NCBI RefSeq assembly: GCF_018614035.1
Contig: NZ_JAGGPA010000032.1
Location: forward strand, 42,842-106,841
Reading direction: 5' to 3'
DNA length: 64,000 bases
DNA from: Streptomyces sp. ISL-96
GTDB lineage: Bacteria > Actinomycetota > Actinomycetes > Streptomycetales > Streptomycetaceae
Notes under the pieces: model-generated
Told to the model about the DNA's origin: nothing
Seen by the model: only the letters and a program-made list of their open reading frames with translations
Databases searched by the model: none
Program-made: the position numbers and the translations under genes
In this document: positions 33,651 to 41,634 of the stretch, piece by piece
Numbering within the stretch: position 1 is the first letter of the stretch
Layout of the letters: each line of letters starts with the position of its first letter

Positions 33651-36161
33651 GTGATGGATAGCCTGGCCAAGAGCCAGGAGAACGACGGCCGGATCAAGAC
33701 CGGAGAGACGCTGATCCCGGGGGTGCGTGTGCGCATTGCTCGCAGCAACGACGATCCCCTCGACGCAGGCAACGCGGCCGGGCTTCTCGTGGACGGCAAC
33801 GGGACCATCCTCGGCTGCACTCCGGCGGCCGAAACCCTTCTGCACCGGCGGGCCGACGACCTGTGCGGCCGACGGGTCCGGGACCTGCTGGCCGACCCCG
33901 GCAGATGGCGGGACGTCATGGCGCAGCGGGACGGCCCGGTGTGGGAGGGCCGGGCTGTAGTGCGTGAGGGCGGTGGCGGGGAATCGGAGGTCATGTTCCG
34001 CGTCCTTCCGCTGGACCGGGGGCAGCCGGACCGGCAGGCGTCGCGCTTCTTCCTGCTGGGAGCGCCCTGGGCCCTGGTGTTGAAGTGGCGCCAGGATCAC
34101 GCCTTCATGCAGGAACTGTTCCTCCAGGAACGCGTCGGCTTCGCGGTGTTCGACCGGGAGCTGCGACTGGTGCGGACGAACACTCAGCTTCTTCCGTACA
34201 CGGGCGTGCCCCCCGACTTGAGCGGCCTGCGGCTCGCGGAGTTCCTGTGGCCCGAGGACGCGCGGGTGATCGACGAGCAGCTGGGGAAGGTGCTCACGAC
34301 CGGCACCCCGCTGGTGGCGATGGACGCGCTCGTACGCACTCGGGTCGACCCGGGCAGGGGCCGGATCATGGCACTGTCCGCGTTTCGCCTGCAGGAGTCG
34401 GACGGGCGCGTCATGGGCGTCACCGCGCTCTTCACCGACGTCACGGAACAGCGCGGCGCACGTGAACGCCTCGACCTGCTCCACCGTGTCACCGCCGTGC
34501 TCGGCAACTCGCTGTCGGTCGCGGAAACCACGCAGGACCTGGCTGATGTGCTGGTTCCCGTGCTTGCCGATCTGGCGGCCGTCGACATAGCGGAGGCCGT
34601 GTTCGCCCACGAGGAGCCCGGAGCGGAGCATCAGCGACATCACGTCATGCGGCGGGCGGCGGTTGCCGGGGGAGCGGGCGCCGGGCGGCTGCCGACCGGT
34701 GGGTCCATGCGGGTGGATGTCGGCGGCGGGCTGCGGGGCCGCGTATGGCCGCGACTCGCGGAGCAGCCGTCGGCCGATGCCGAGGGCGATACAGGCGCCG
34801 ACGCCTGGCCCGGTTCGTTGCCCGGGCCGGGCATCCACTCGGCCATGAGCGCGCTGCTGCGAGCCAGAGGCAGGCTCCTGGGCCGGGTCACGGTGTGGCG
34901 CGACGGCGACCGCGCACCCTTTGGCGCGGACGACCTGGACCTGCTGGAGGAGATCGCCTCCCGCGCGGCCCTGGTGGTGGACAACGCGCGCCGGTACGCG
35001 CGCGAGCGCCACGCCTCCGTGAGCCTGCAGCGCAGCCTGCTGCCGCCGATGACGACCGAGACGGCCGCGGTGCAGAGCTCCAGCGTCTACCTCCCCACGG
35101 ATACGGCCGGCGGAGTGAGCGGGGACTGGTTCGATGTCATCCCGCTGTCCTCCGCCCGGGTCGCCCTCGTGGTCGGCGACGTGGTCGGCCACGGCCTGCA
35201 GGCCACAGCGATGATGGGACGGCTGCGCACCGCTGTACGCACGCTGGCCGACCTCGATCTCGAGCCCGACGAGCTCCTCACCCATCTCGACGACCTTGTC
35301 TCCCAGCTCACCGTGGAGAACAGCAGCTACGAGAACGGCACGCAGGCTCCCGAACGCCGGAGCGCCTACGACTCGTTCGGTGCCACCTGTCTGTACGTGA
35401 CGTACGACCCGGTGTCGCGCCAGTGCGCCATGGCCAGCGCCGGACACCCCCCGCCCGCCCTGGTCGCCCCCGACGGGACCGTCGGTTACGTGGATGTGAG
35501 CCCCGGGCCGCCCCTGGGAGTCGGCGGACTGCCCTTCGAGCCCGTGGAGATGGAGGTCGAACCGGGCAGCGTGCTGGCCCTCTACACCGACGGCCTCGTC
35601 GAGCGGCCCCAGGCCGATCTGGACGAGGGAATGGCGGCCCTCAAGAGCCGGCTGGCGGCTGCGGACGTCCTGGCCCGTCCGCTGCGGGAGGTCGGCCGCG
35701 AGGTGGTGGCGGATCTGGCCCCGAGCCCGCTGTCGGACGACGTGACCCTGCTGCTTGCCCGTACCCGTGGGGTTCCCGCGCAGGACAGCGTGATGTGGGT
35801 ACTGGAACCGGATCCGGCGGTGGTGGCCGACGCCCGGGCGCTGGTGGTGGGGCAGCTGTCCCGCTGGGACCTGGACGAACTCGTCTTCACCACCGAACTC
35901 GTGGCGAGCGAGCTGGTCACCAACGCCATCCGCTACGCGGGCGGCGGCCCCGTCGAGCTCAAGCTCATCCGTACGACGACGCTGATCTGCGAGGTGTCCG
36001 ACCCGAGCAGTACGCAGCCCAGGATGCGACGCGCACGCGCCACGGAGGAAGGCGGGCGCGGCCTCTTCCTGATCGCGCAGCTGACCGAGCGGTGGGGCAG
36101 CCGGTACACGCGCCACGGAAAGACCATTTGGACGGAACAAACACTCCCGGGAGCGCCGTGA
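33651..36161 (+). CDS. PAS-PAS-GAF-SpoIIE phosphatase fused to RsbW-like ATPase
   Basis: 836 residues from GTG 33651 (ATG 33654 equally possible; weak Shine-Dalgarno). Order: PAS ~30-130 (AAGLLVDGNGTILGCTPAAE), PAS ~150-275 (ERVGFAVFDRELRLVRTNTQ), GAF ~280-445, SpoIIE/PP2C ~455-690 (AGGVSGDWFDVIPLS, GDVVGHGLQA, LYTDGLVERPQADLD), and a C-terminal HATPase_c domain ~700-836 (ELVASELVTNAIRYAGG, EGGRGLFLIAQLT). It thus has both phosphatase and anti-sigma-kinase-like modules of a partner switch in one chain. Its stop overlaps the start of a glycosyltransferase gene (GTGA), so the two are coupled. Confidence 0.9.
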   Translation: MMDSLAKSQENDGRIKTGETLIPGVRVRIARSNDDPLDAGNAAGLLVDGNGTILGCTPAAETLLHRRADDLCGRRVRDLLADPGRWRDVMAQRDGPVWEGRAVVREGGGGESEVMFRVLPLDRGQPDRQASRFFLLGAPWALVLKWRQDHAFMQELFLQERVGFAVFDRELRLVRTNTQLLPYTGVPPDLSGLRLAEFLWPEDARVIDEQLGKVLTTGTPLVAMDALVRTRVDPGRGRIMALSAFRLQESDGRVMGVTALFTDVTEQRGARERLDLLHRVTAVLGNSLSVAETTQDLADVLVPVLADLAAVDIAEAVFAHEEPGAEHQRHHVMRRAAVAGGAGAGRLPTGGSMRVDVGGGLRGRVWPRLAEQPSADAEGDTGADAWPGSLPGPGIHSAMSALLRARGRLLGRVTVWRDGDRAPFGADDLDLLEEIASRAALVVDNARRYARERHASVSLQRSLLPPMTTETAAVQSSSVYLPTDTAGGVSGDWFDVIPLSSARVALVVGDVVGHGLQATAMMGRLRTAVRTLADLDLEPDELLTHLDDLVSQLTVENSSYENGTQAPERRSAYDSFGATCLYVTYDPVSRQCAMASAGHPPPALVAPDGTVGYVDVSPGPPLGVGGLPFEPVEMEVEPGSVLALYTDGLVERPQADLDEGMAALKSRLAAADVLARPLREVGREVVADLAPSPLSDDVTLLLARTRGVPAQDSVMWVLEPDPAVVADARALVVGQLSRWDLDELVFTTELVASELVTNAIRYAGGGPVELKLIRTTTLICEVSDPSSTQPRMRRARATEEGGRGLFLIAQLTERWGSRYTRHGKTIWTEQTLPGAP

Positions 36162-37120
36162 GTCCAGAACGTTCGGGTACGACGACGGGACCGGCGGGAC
36201 CGGGCCGGCGGGCCCCCCAGGACGCCGTGGACGGTCGTACCACCGTCGTGGTGATCACCAAGGACCGCCGCACGGAACTGCTCCGTACCCTGCGGAAACT
36301 GTGCGAACTTCCGGAGCGGCCACGGGTGATCGTCACGGACAACGGGTCGGGCGACGGCACGGCCGAAGCCGTCGCGCGGGATTTCCCCGACGTCCTCCTG
36401 CTGCGGCCGGGGCACAATCTGGGCGCGCTCGGCCGAAACCTCGGAGTGCGCCACGTGCGTACTCCCTATGTCGCCTTCTGCGACGACGACACATGGTGGC
36501 AGCCGCACTCCCTGCGGCACGCGGCGGACATCCTCGACGAACGGCCGCGGCTGGCCGCCGTCACGGCCCGGATCGTCGTCGAGCCGTCGGGCGAGGAGGA
36601 CCCCATCGTCGCCGACATGCGCGATTCACCGCTGTCCGGCCCCGACTGGCTGCCCGGCCCCGCGCTGGGATCGTTCCTCGCCGGCGCGACGGTCATGCGT
36701 ACGGACGCCTTCCGCGCGGTGGGCGGATTCCACCCGGGCCTGTGGTTCGGCGGCGAAGAGGAACTGCTGGCCACCGACCTGCTGCGGCGGGGGTGGTGGC
36801 TGAGTTACGTACCGAGTCTCACGGTGCACCATGCCGCGTCCAGGGCTCGCGACAGTACGGCGCGGCGGATCGTGGGGCTGCGCAACACCCTGTGGTTCAC
36901 CTGGCTGCGCCGGCCTCTGTTCCCGGCCCTGCGCCGTACCGGCTATCTGCTGCGGACAGTCCCGCGGGACGTGGCGTCCCTGCGGGCCTTCGCCCGCGCC
37001 GCGGCGGGTATGCCGTGGGTGCTCAAGCAGCGGGAACCGGTACCGGCCGAGCTGGAGGAGCGCCTGTGGGCGCTGGAGAAGGCACAGCGTGCCTCCACCG
37101 CGCGGAGGTATGTGGGGTGA
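36158..37120 (+). CDS. GT2 family glycosyltransferase
   Basis: 320 residues from GTG 36158, overlapping the previous stop by 4 bp and preceded by GGGAG. GT-A fold: TTVVVITKDRRTELLRTLRK, VIVTDNGSGDGTAEAVA, the DxD-type metal site FCDDDTWWQP, and acceptor-side FLAGATVMRTDAFRAVGGFH with GGEEELLATDLLRRGW. Family 2 enzymes add sugars from nucleotide donors to lipids or polysaccharides. The coupling to a regulatory phosphatase is unusual. The C-terminus has a short amphipathic stretch that could touch the membrane. Confidence 0.88.
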   Translation: MSPERSGTTTGPAGPGRRAPQDAVDGRTTVVVITKDRRTELLRTLRKLCELPERPRVIVTDNGSGDGTAEAVARDFPDVLLLRPGHNLGALGRNLGVRHVRTPYVAFCDDDTWWQPHSLRHAADILDERPRLAAVTARIVVEPSGEEDPIVADMRDSPLSGPDWLPGPALGSFLAGATVMRTDAFRAVGGFHPGLWFGGEEELLATDLLRRGWWLSYVPSLTVHHAASRARDSTARRIVGLRNTLWFTWLRRPLFPALRRTGYLLRTVPRDVASLRAFARAAAGMPWVLKQREPVPAELEERLWALEKAQRASTARRYVG

Positions 37121-37154
37121 CCATCACGGAAATGCGGGAAATGCGGGAAATGCG

Positions 37155-37180
37155 GTGTGGTGTGGGTCCGGCCCGGGTAC
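37155..37180 (+). promoter_or_regulatory. Putative SigB-type promoter before the DUF5709 gene
   Basis: GTGT (37155-37158), 16-nt spacer, GGGTAC (37175-37180) fits GNNT-N14-16-GGGTAC. It lies 52 bp before the DUF5709 start and after the glycosyltransferase stop. Confidence 0.5.
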
Positions 37181-37232
37181 TCAGATCAGCGCGCTTGGAG
37201 GGGAACACCTCGATGCGGAAAGGAACCAGCTG

Positions 37233-37721
37233 ATGTCTGAAGAAGCAGCACGAGGCGACGACGTCTACCAGCCCGGACACTCCGACGTACAGAACAGGCC
37301 GACTGACGACCTCGACCTGGAGAACGCGGTCGGGGAGCGGGACCTGGACGAGATGCTGGACGAGGGGTACTCCCCGCCCGAGCGGCCCCTGGGAGTGACC
37401 AAGTACGGCACCACGGGCGAGGAGCAGCGTGAGGGGGAGTCCCTCGATCAGCGCCTGGCGCAGGAGACGCCCGACGTACGGCCGCCCGAGGGCGACGAGG
37501 TCGGCGACCTGCCGGAGAGCGAGGGCGAACCTCTGGACGAGCAGTCCGCCGACACGCGTGCGGGCCGCATCGCCCCGGTGCCTGAGGAGGCACCGAGGCG
37601 CAACATCGGCGTACTGGGACGGGATGTCGGCATCGACGGCGGTGCGGCATCGGCTGAGGAAGCCGCGATGCACGTGGATGCGGCGGAAGACAACGCAGAG
37701 AACGAGAACGACGCCTTGTAG
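37233..37721 (+). CDS. DUF5709 family protein
   Basis: 162 residues, ATG 37233 with GGAAAGGAACC upstream. Very acidic and hydrophilic: DDLDLENAVGERDLDEMLDE, then YSPPERPLGVTKYGTTGEEQ, the conserved family core, and a late RNIGVLGRDVGIDGGAASAE segment. No membrane or catalytic features. The family is actinobacterial, of unknown function, and often in SigB-type stress regulons, which agrees with the promoter found upstream. Confidence 0.8.
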   Translation: MSEEAARGDDVYQPGHSDVQNRPTDDLDLENAVGERDLDEMLDEGYSPPERPLGVTKYGTTGEEQREGESLDQRLAQETPDVRPPEGDEVGDLPESEGEPLDEQSADTRAGRIAPVPEEAPRRNIGVLGRDVGIDGGAASAEEAAMHVDAAEDNAENENDAL

Positions 37722-37729
37722 CGGCGTGC

Positions 37730-38005
37730 TCAAGCGCGCGACCGGCTGCGGCCTCCTGCCACCAAGCGGTACAGCACCAGGAGGATGAGCGATCCGACGA
37801 TGGCGGCGACCCACGTCGACACCTCGAAGAAGCCGTCGATGGAGTCGACGCCGAAGATCACCTTGCCGAGCCAGCCACCGAGCAGTCCGCCGGCGATTCC
37901 GATCAGCATGGTGATGATGAGGCCTCCGGGGTCCTTGCCCGGCAGCAGCGCCTTGGCGATGAGACCGGCGAGAAGGCCGATGAGAATCCAGGCAATGATG
38001 CCCAT
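37730..38005 (-). CDS. GlsB/YeaQ/YmgE family small membrane protein
   Basis: 91 residues, ATG 38005 with GGAGG upstream. Three hydrophobic segments, the first starting MGIIAWILIGLLAGLIAKAL, and the Gly-zipper IGIAGGLLGGWLGKVIFGVD typical of the family. These are transglycosylase-associated/stress-induced inner-membrane proteins of unclear mechanism. It is convergent with the DUF5709 gene, with an 8-bp gap. Confidence 0.92.
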   Translation of the reverse strand: MGIIAWILIGLLAGLIAKALLPGKDPGGLIITMLIGIAGGLLGGWLGKVIFGVDSIDGFFEVSTWVAAIVGSLILLVLYRLVAGGRSRSRA

Positions 38006-38100
38006 GGGGCACCTCCAAGTGTCGTTACGTGTCACTCGACGGGTTTCTCGTAAGCGCGTAGGCCTCAGCCGAGTTTCCAAACATGCGGCCGGTCAGGCCA

Positions 38101-39225
38101 CTAGCGAATCTCTTCGGGCTTGACGACCAGCCACCGCTTGTCGGCCGTCACCGGCCCACCGAGCTCCCGCTGGCGGGCGGCGTTGGACCGCTGCATGTCC
38201 TGGATCTGCTTCAGGTACTTGTCCTTGCGGTTGACCCAGAGCCTCGTGCCGGCATTCTTCGAATCCGTGCTGTGGAACAGCATAGGGCCGTCGCTCACCG
38301 GCGTGTCACCCGCCACCAGAATCGGCTTGCGCCACTCGTCGATGTAGGTCCTGATCGCCGCGGGCTTTCCCTCGAACCATGTCAGCGGCGCCCACAGCGT
38401 CGGGGTCAGCTCGCGGTCACTCAGCTTGGCGGGATCGTATGCGCCGGCTGCTATCTCCTTGCGGGCTGTGGTGACATCGCCGGTCGCACGGTCCTTCAGG
38501 AGCATCGATACACCAATGACGTTCTGCGGCTTGACGTGGTATCCGTACCGGGGGTCGGCCAGCACCATGCGGACCAGTTCCTCGCTGGCCGCGCTGACGA
38601 CGTAGACCTCGATGCCGTTGTGCCGCAGTGTCTTGTACAACTCCTGCATGCCCGTCAGGAACTCGGGGGCCTTGACCTCGGTCCTGGTCAGTCTCCCGTC
38701 CTCGTAGTACTCGGCCGGAATCGGCTTGCCGTACGCGAGCAGGTCATCGACATGCCCCTTGAGCTGCTTCAGCGTCAACCCCGAGAAGATCTGGGCCACC
38801 CACGGGTAGCAGACCTGGTCGTCAATCTCGCACAGCCTGTTGTAGTAGCTGTACAGGCTCTCCTTGTGGCCGGTGGTGTCCTTGAAGGGAATGGTCTTCA
38901 GCGACGGGTCCATCGACTCGCGGGTGACGATCCCGCGCATCTCCAGGAAGGGGAGGAGGGATTCCTCAAGGTCGTTGCGGTAGGTCGTGTTGTCCGCGTC
39001 GAACACGGCGTACGCGCCCTTGTGGGCGTTCTTCGAGATGACGTGGCCGAGTCGGTCCGCCACGGGCTTGGGCCAGTGCCGCAGTTCGGCCGTGGCCCGG
39101 CCGGACACATCCGCCGCCTTCGCCTCGGGACGCGAGTCGATGAGACCGGCCCCTGCCACCAGAGCCCCGGTCAGTACGCTCACGGTCCCGAGGACCGCCA
39201 GCCTGCCCTTTGTGCGCTTTGCCAT
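38101..39225 (-). CDS. Secreted HAD-superfamily phosphatase
   Basis: 374 residues from ATG 39225. Signal peptide or N-terminal anchor ~10-28 (LAVLGTVSVLTGALVAGAGL). HAD motif I is AVFDADNTTYRND (~73-85), motif II VYVVSAASEE, the Lys of motif III is in FEGKPAAIRTY, and motif IV is ILVAGDTPVSDGPML. The DxDNT form and extracytoplasmic location resemble the phosphorylcholine phosphatase PchP of Pseudomonas, so release of phosphate from a small organic phosphate outside the cell is plausible. Monocistronic. Confidence 0.85.
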   Translation of the reverse strand: MAKRTKGRLAVLGTVSVLTGALVAGAGLIDSRPEAKAADVSGRATAELRHWPKPVADRLGHVISKNAHKGAYAVFDADNTTYRNDLEESLLPFLEMRGIVTRESMDPSLKTIPFKDTTGHKESLYSYYNRLCEIDDQVCYPWVAQIFSGLTLKQLKGHVDDLLAYGKPIPAEYYEDGRLTRTEVKAPEFLTGMQELYKTLRHNGIEVYVVSAASEELVRMVLADPRYGYHVKPQNVIGVSMLLKDRATGDVTTARKEIAAGAYDPAKLSDRELTPTLWAPLTWFEGKPAAIRTYIDEWRKPILVAGDTPVSDGPMLFHSTDSKNAGTRLWVNRKDKYLKQIQDMQRSNAARQRELGGPVTADKRWLVVKPEEIR

Positions 39226-39469
39226 CTTGGTTACCCCTGAGATCGATCTTCACGGCGACCCGCGATCGTAGCTGTCCGTGCTCCGTACGCCCGTTAGCGA
39301 AGTCACCGTTCAAAGAAGCGTGGTAGCAGCCGATTTGGGTATTCCGGCGCTTGCCGGTTGGGTGTTTGTCATCAGGGGTGGCACGGGAGTTCCGCACCGG
39401 AGGTTCTGCAAGAGCCACAAAAGTGAGTAGCATCCGGCCCCAACAGTTGTACAAGGAAAGTGAGCTGTC

Positions 39470-40102
39470 ATGCCAGAAGGCAACCCCACTCTGCAGACCC
39501 AATACGCACAGCAGGTCGATACCGACCTGGAGCGCAACACCAAAGAACAAGAACGCATCACGGCCGAGGTTGCCGCCCTCCAGGACCAGCTCGCGGCACT
39601 GCAGAAGGACCATGAACTGCTGGTCAGCATGCAGGCGGCGCTGGGCACTTCGCACGTGAAGAAAGCCAGGGCGTCCAAGGTGGCCAAGCCCGCCAAGACC
39701 GCCAAGGCGGGTAAGGCGGCCGCGGCGGCACCGGCCGTAACGGTTCCCGCCGCGCGCCGCGCAAAGGCAAACCCCGGCACCGACAAGCGTTCCAGGAAGA
39801 CGGCGGAGTCGAATACCGGAGCGAAGGCGAACAAGACTTCGCCTCCCCTGCGCGAACTCGTCGTCGCCGTCCTTGCCAAGCACGAGGAGCCCCGGTCGGC
39901 AGCCGAAGTCACCCAAGAGCTGGCACAGGCACACCCCGAACGCACGCTCAGCGTCACGGTGGTGCGCAACGCCCTTGAGGCATCGGTCGCCAAGAACCAG
40001 AGCGAACGAACCAAGCAGCAGAAGTCCGTCTACTACCGCGTCGTCAAGAACGACCAGGCAACGGAGGAGCCGGCTGCGGCGCCCAGCACAGCGAGCGCGT
40101 AA
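39470..40102 (+). CDS. Coiled-coil / basic linker / winged-helix protein
   Basis: 210 residues, ATG 39470 with AAGGAAAG upstream. Residues ~10-60 form a coiled coil (EQERITAEVAALQDQLAALQ); ~63-120 are Lys/Ala-rich like histone H1 tails (KARASKVAKPAKTAKAGKAA); ~125-195 form a winged-helix-like domain (LRELVVAVLAKHEEPRSAAE, then LSVTVVRNALEASVAKNQSE and VYYRVVK). DNA binding and a chromatin or regulatory role are inferred from this layout. A hairpin terminator follows. Confidence 0.78.
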   Translation: MPEGNPTLQTQYAQQVDTDLERNTKEQERITAEVAALQDQLAALQKDHELLVSMQAALGTSHVKKARASKVAKPAKTAKAGKAAAAAPAVTVPAARRAKANPGTDKRSRKTAESNTGAKANKTSPPLRELVVAVLAKHEEPRSAAEVTQELAQAHPERTLSVTVVRNALEASVAKNQSERTKQQKSVYYRVVKNDQATEEPAAAPSTASA

Positions 40103-40115
40103 CCGGCACACACCC

Positions 40116-40141
40116 TGAGGGCGGTGACACAGCCACCCTCA
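40116..40141 (+). terminator. Hairpin after the winged-helix gene
   Basis: TGAGGGCGG (40116-40124) and CCACCCTCA (40133-40141) make a 9-bp stem with one mismatch, 14 bp after the stop codon. Confidence 0.6.
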
Positions 40142-40423
40142 TATCAGTTCACCGAGGGCTTGGGCCGCCCGCACGGCGAGCCACACCTCGGTGTGGTCGG
40201 CCGTGGACGCGAGGTTCTTCCCGGTCAGTTCCGTGAAACGGCGGATGCGGTAGGCCAGGGTGCGGCGGCGCGGGCCGGCGCCCACGCCGCCTCCCGGCTC
40301 GCCACCTGGAAGGGGCAGCCCGCGGCAATGGGGCTGCCCGAGGCGGCGCCGCAGCGTCTCGCGCTCGTTGCCACGGCCGCACGCCGGCTGACCCGCGCAA
40401 CTCGCTACGCAGCCCCGCGCCAC
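40139..40423 (-). pseudogene. PucR/CdaR-type regulator remnant (C-terminal HTH)
   Basis: The last ~43 codons on this strand read RTLAYRIRRFTELTGKNLAS followed by TADHTEVWLAVRAAQALGEL, the C-terminal helix-turn-helix of PucR-family regulators. Upstream the frame is Gly/Pro/Arg-rich noise, while another frame reads CPFQVASREAAW, similar to the helix that normally precedes it. So the gene is shifted and lacks its first several hundred residues. It is a decayed fragment with no visible promoter. Confidence 0.6.
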
Positions 40424-40451
40424 CCACCGCGTGATGAGGGATGCGCAGTGT

Positions 40452-40850
40452 TCAGAGGGCGCCTGTCCGCCCGTCCCGGAGGGTGGCTCGCGCGCGGTGC
40501 CAGGTCTTTACCGGGTCGAATCCCGCTGCCTGCCAGGTGGTTGAGGCCAGGGTGCCGCGTCCCTTGTACTGGCGCATGATCGCGACGTGCGGCGGCCAGG
40601 CGATGAAGCCGTGCAGGGCGGCCGCGTCGCGCCAGACGGCCACGGCGCCGCACCGACGGGCTGTGGGGACGGTCCACAGCCACAGCCCGTGTGCCCCCTC
40701 CAGCTCCGGCCAGTCCGCCACGAGCCGGCGGGCCGCGCGGTAGACACCGGGCAGGTCCGTGATCCTGTGGAGCCTGAAGTCGGTGACGCTGACCAGCACC
40801 GGGCCGCCGCGGCCGTGGTCCTGGCCAGGCGTCCAGGAGGACCTCAACAT
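40452..40850 (-). CDS. Hypothetical protein, possible dimeric alpha/beta-barrel fold
   Basis: 132 residues from ATG 40850, which overlaps the stop of the upstream small gene by 7 bp, pointing to coupling; a GTG at 40799 is the alternative. The core LVSVTDFRLHRITDLPGVYR, LWLWTVPTARRCGAVAVWRD and LHGFIAWPPHVAIMRQYKG resembles the strand-helix pattern of antibiotic-biosynthesis-monooxygenase-like proteins acting on or sensing small molecules. No assigned function. Second gene of a small operon. Confidence 0.65.
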   Translation of the reverse strand: MLRSSWTPGQDHGRGGPVLVSVTDFRLHRITDLPGVYRAARRLVADWPELEGAHGLWLWTVPTARRCGAVAVWRDAAALHGFIAWPPHVAIMRQYKGRGTLASTTWQAAGFDPVKTWHRARATLRDGRTGAL

Positions 40851-41026
40851 GTCATGTCGCGCACTGCGGCGCCGTGGGGCAGGCCGGTGGCCGCATTCGG
40901 GGACGGGGTCGGCCGGGGTATGTCCTCGGGGGTCACCCGGCGTACGAGGGCGATGCTGTCCCGAACCGCCCGCGCGTGGAGGCGTCGTGTGCGGTCGAAG
41001 TCCGCGTACTCAGAATTAGTAAGCAT
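40844..41026 (-). CDS. Small hypothetical protein, possibly leaderless
   Basis: 60 residues from ATG 41026, starting MLTNSEYADFDRTRRLHARA. There is no Shine-Dalgarno. A TTGACA hexamer sits at 41061-41056 on this strand, about 30 bp upstream, so the ATG would lie close to the transcription start. The start codon lies inside the palindrome at 41019-41034. An in-frame ATG at 41101 with AAGGTG upstream is the alternative start. The C-terminal part (VTPEDIPRPTPSPNAATG) looks disordered. Overlaps the next gene's start. Confidence 0.5.
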   Translation of the reverse strand: MLTNSEYADFDRTRRLHARAVRDSIALVRRVTPEDIPRPTPSPNAATGLPHGAAVRDMTC

Positions 41027-41034
41027 GTGCTTAC
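41019..41034. promoter_or_regulatory. Operator-like palindrome GTAAGCATGTGCTTAC
   Basis: Two 7-bp perfect arms, GTAAGCA and TGCTTAC, around TG. It overlaps the start of the small minus-strand gene and is ~115 bp upstream of the plus-strand gene at 41149. The form resembles TetR-family operators. No TetR gene adjoins. Confidence 0.55.
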
Positions 41035-41148
41035 GATCAGTGGGTGCGTACGAACTGTCAACGGGCATTCCCGGCCATGGCTCAGAACGCTCCTTGAACA
41101 TGTCGCCCACACCTTGCGTACGTCTCTGTGCCAACGACAGGAGCGGAC

Positions 41149-41520
41149 ATGGCTGATCGCATGGAATCGATGATGCAAGGGCTTCCGGGTGGCGGTGCTG
41201 AGCTCTCCGTAGTGCTGACCCTGCGCTGGGACGACGTGGCCGCGCTCGGCCGGGAGGCGAGCCGGCTGGCCGAGCAGCGCGGAGCGCCCGTGACTCTCGA
41301 CGAGGCCGCCAGCCACCGGCTCCGTACGTGGTCTTCGGTGGCGAACGCGCCTGACGAGCGCAAGAGTCAGGTGCCCGCGTCGGCTCCGGCGACCGCTGCC
41401 ATTGCCGGTGCCCAGACCGCCGACCGGGCCCGCACACACGTGGGGCACTTGAGCGAGACGGCCCCGGTGGCGTCCATCTCGCCGCACTCCGCCCCCGCGC
41501 AGCCCTCGCACTCGCGGTAG
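41149..41520 (+). CDS. Hypothetical protein
   Basis: 123 residues, ATG 41149 with AGGAG six bases upstream. The first ~70 residues are helix-forming and amphipathic (VVLTLRWDDVAALGREASRL); the rest is Ala/Ser/His/Pro-rich and probably disordered. No motif recognised and no signal peptide. A strong terminator with a U-rich tail follows at 41591, supporting a real transcription unit. Confidence 0.55.
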   Translation: MADRMESMMQGLPGGGAELSVVLTLRWDDVAALGREASRLAEQRGAPVTLDEAASHRLRTWSSVANAPDERKSQVPASAPATAAIAGAQTADRARTHVGHLSETAPVASISPHSAPAQPSHSR

Positions 41521-41590
41521 TCGCCGCGGGCCGCAGGCGGTACGCCGCCGCCACCACGACGCCGGCCATGTGCAGCGGTGGAACAAGCCG

Positions 41591-41619
41591 AGGCCGACGT
41601 CCTTTTCGGACGTCGGCCT
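41591..41619 (+). terminator. Rho-independent terminator
   Basis: AGGCCGACGTCC (41591-41602), loop TTTTC, perfect complement to 41619, then CTTTCTC. It lies between convergent transcripts (the hypothetical gene on plus, the PBP gene on minus) and could act for both. Confidence 0.88.
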
Positions 41620-41634
41620 CTTTCTCGTACAGCG

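Noticed and set aside
33558..36140. 860-codon frame antisense to the SpoIIE-HATPase gene
   Set aside because: His/Gln/Arg/Pro-rich with no domains; the sense frame has five recognisable domains.
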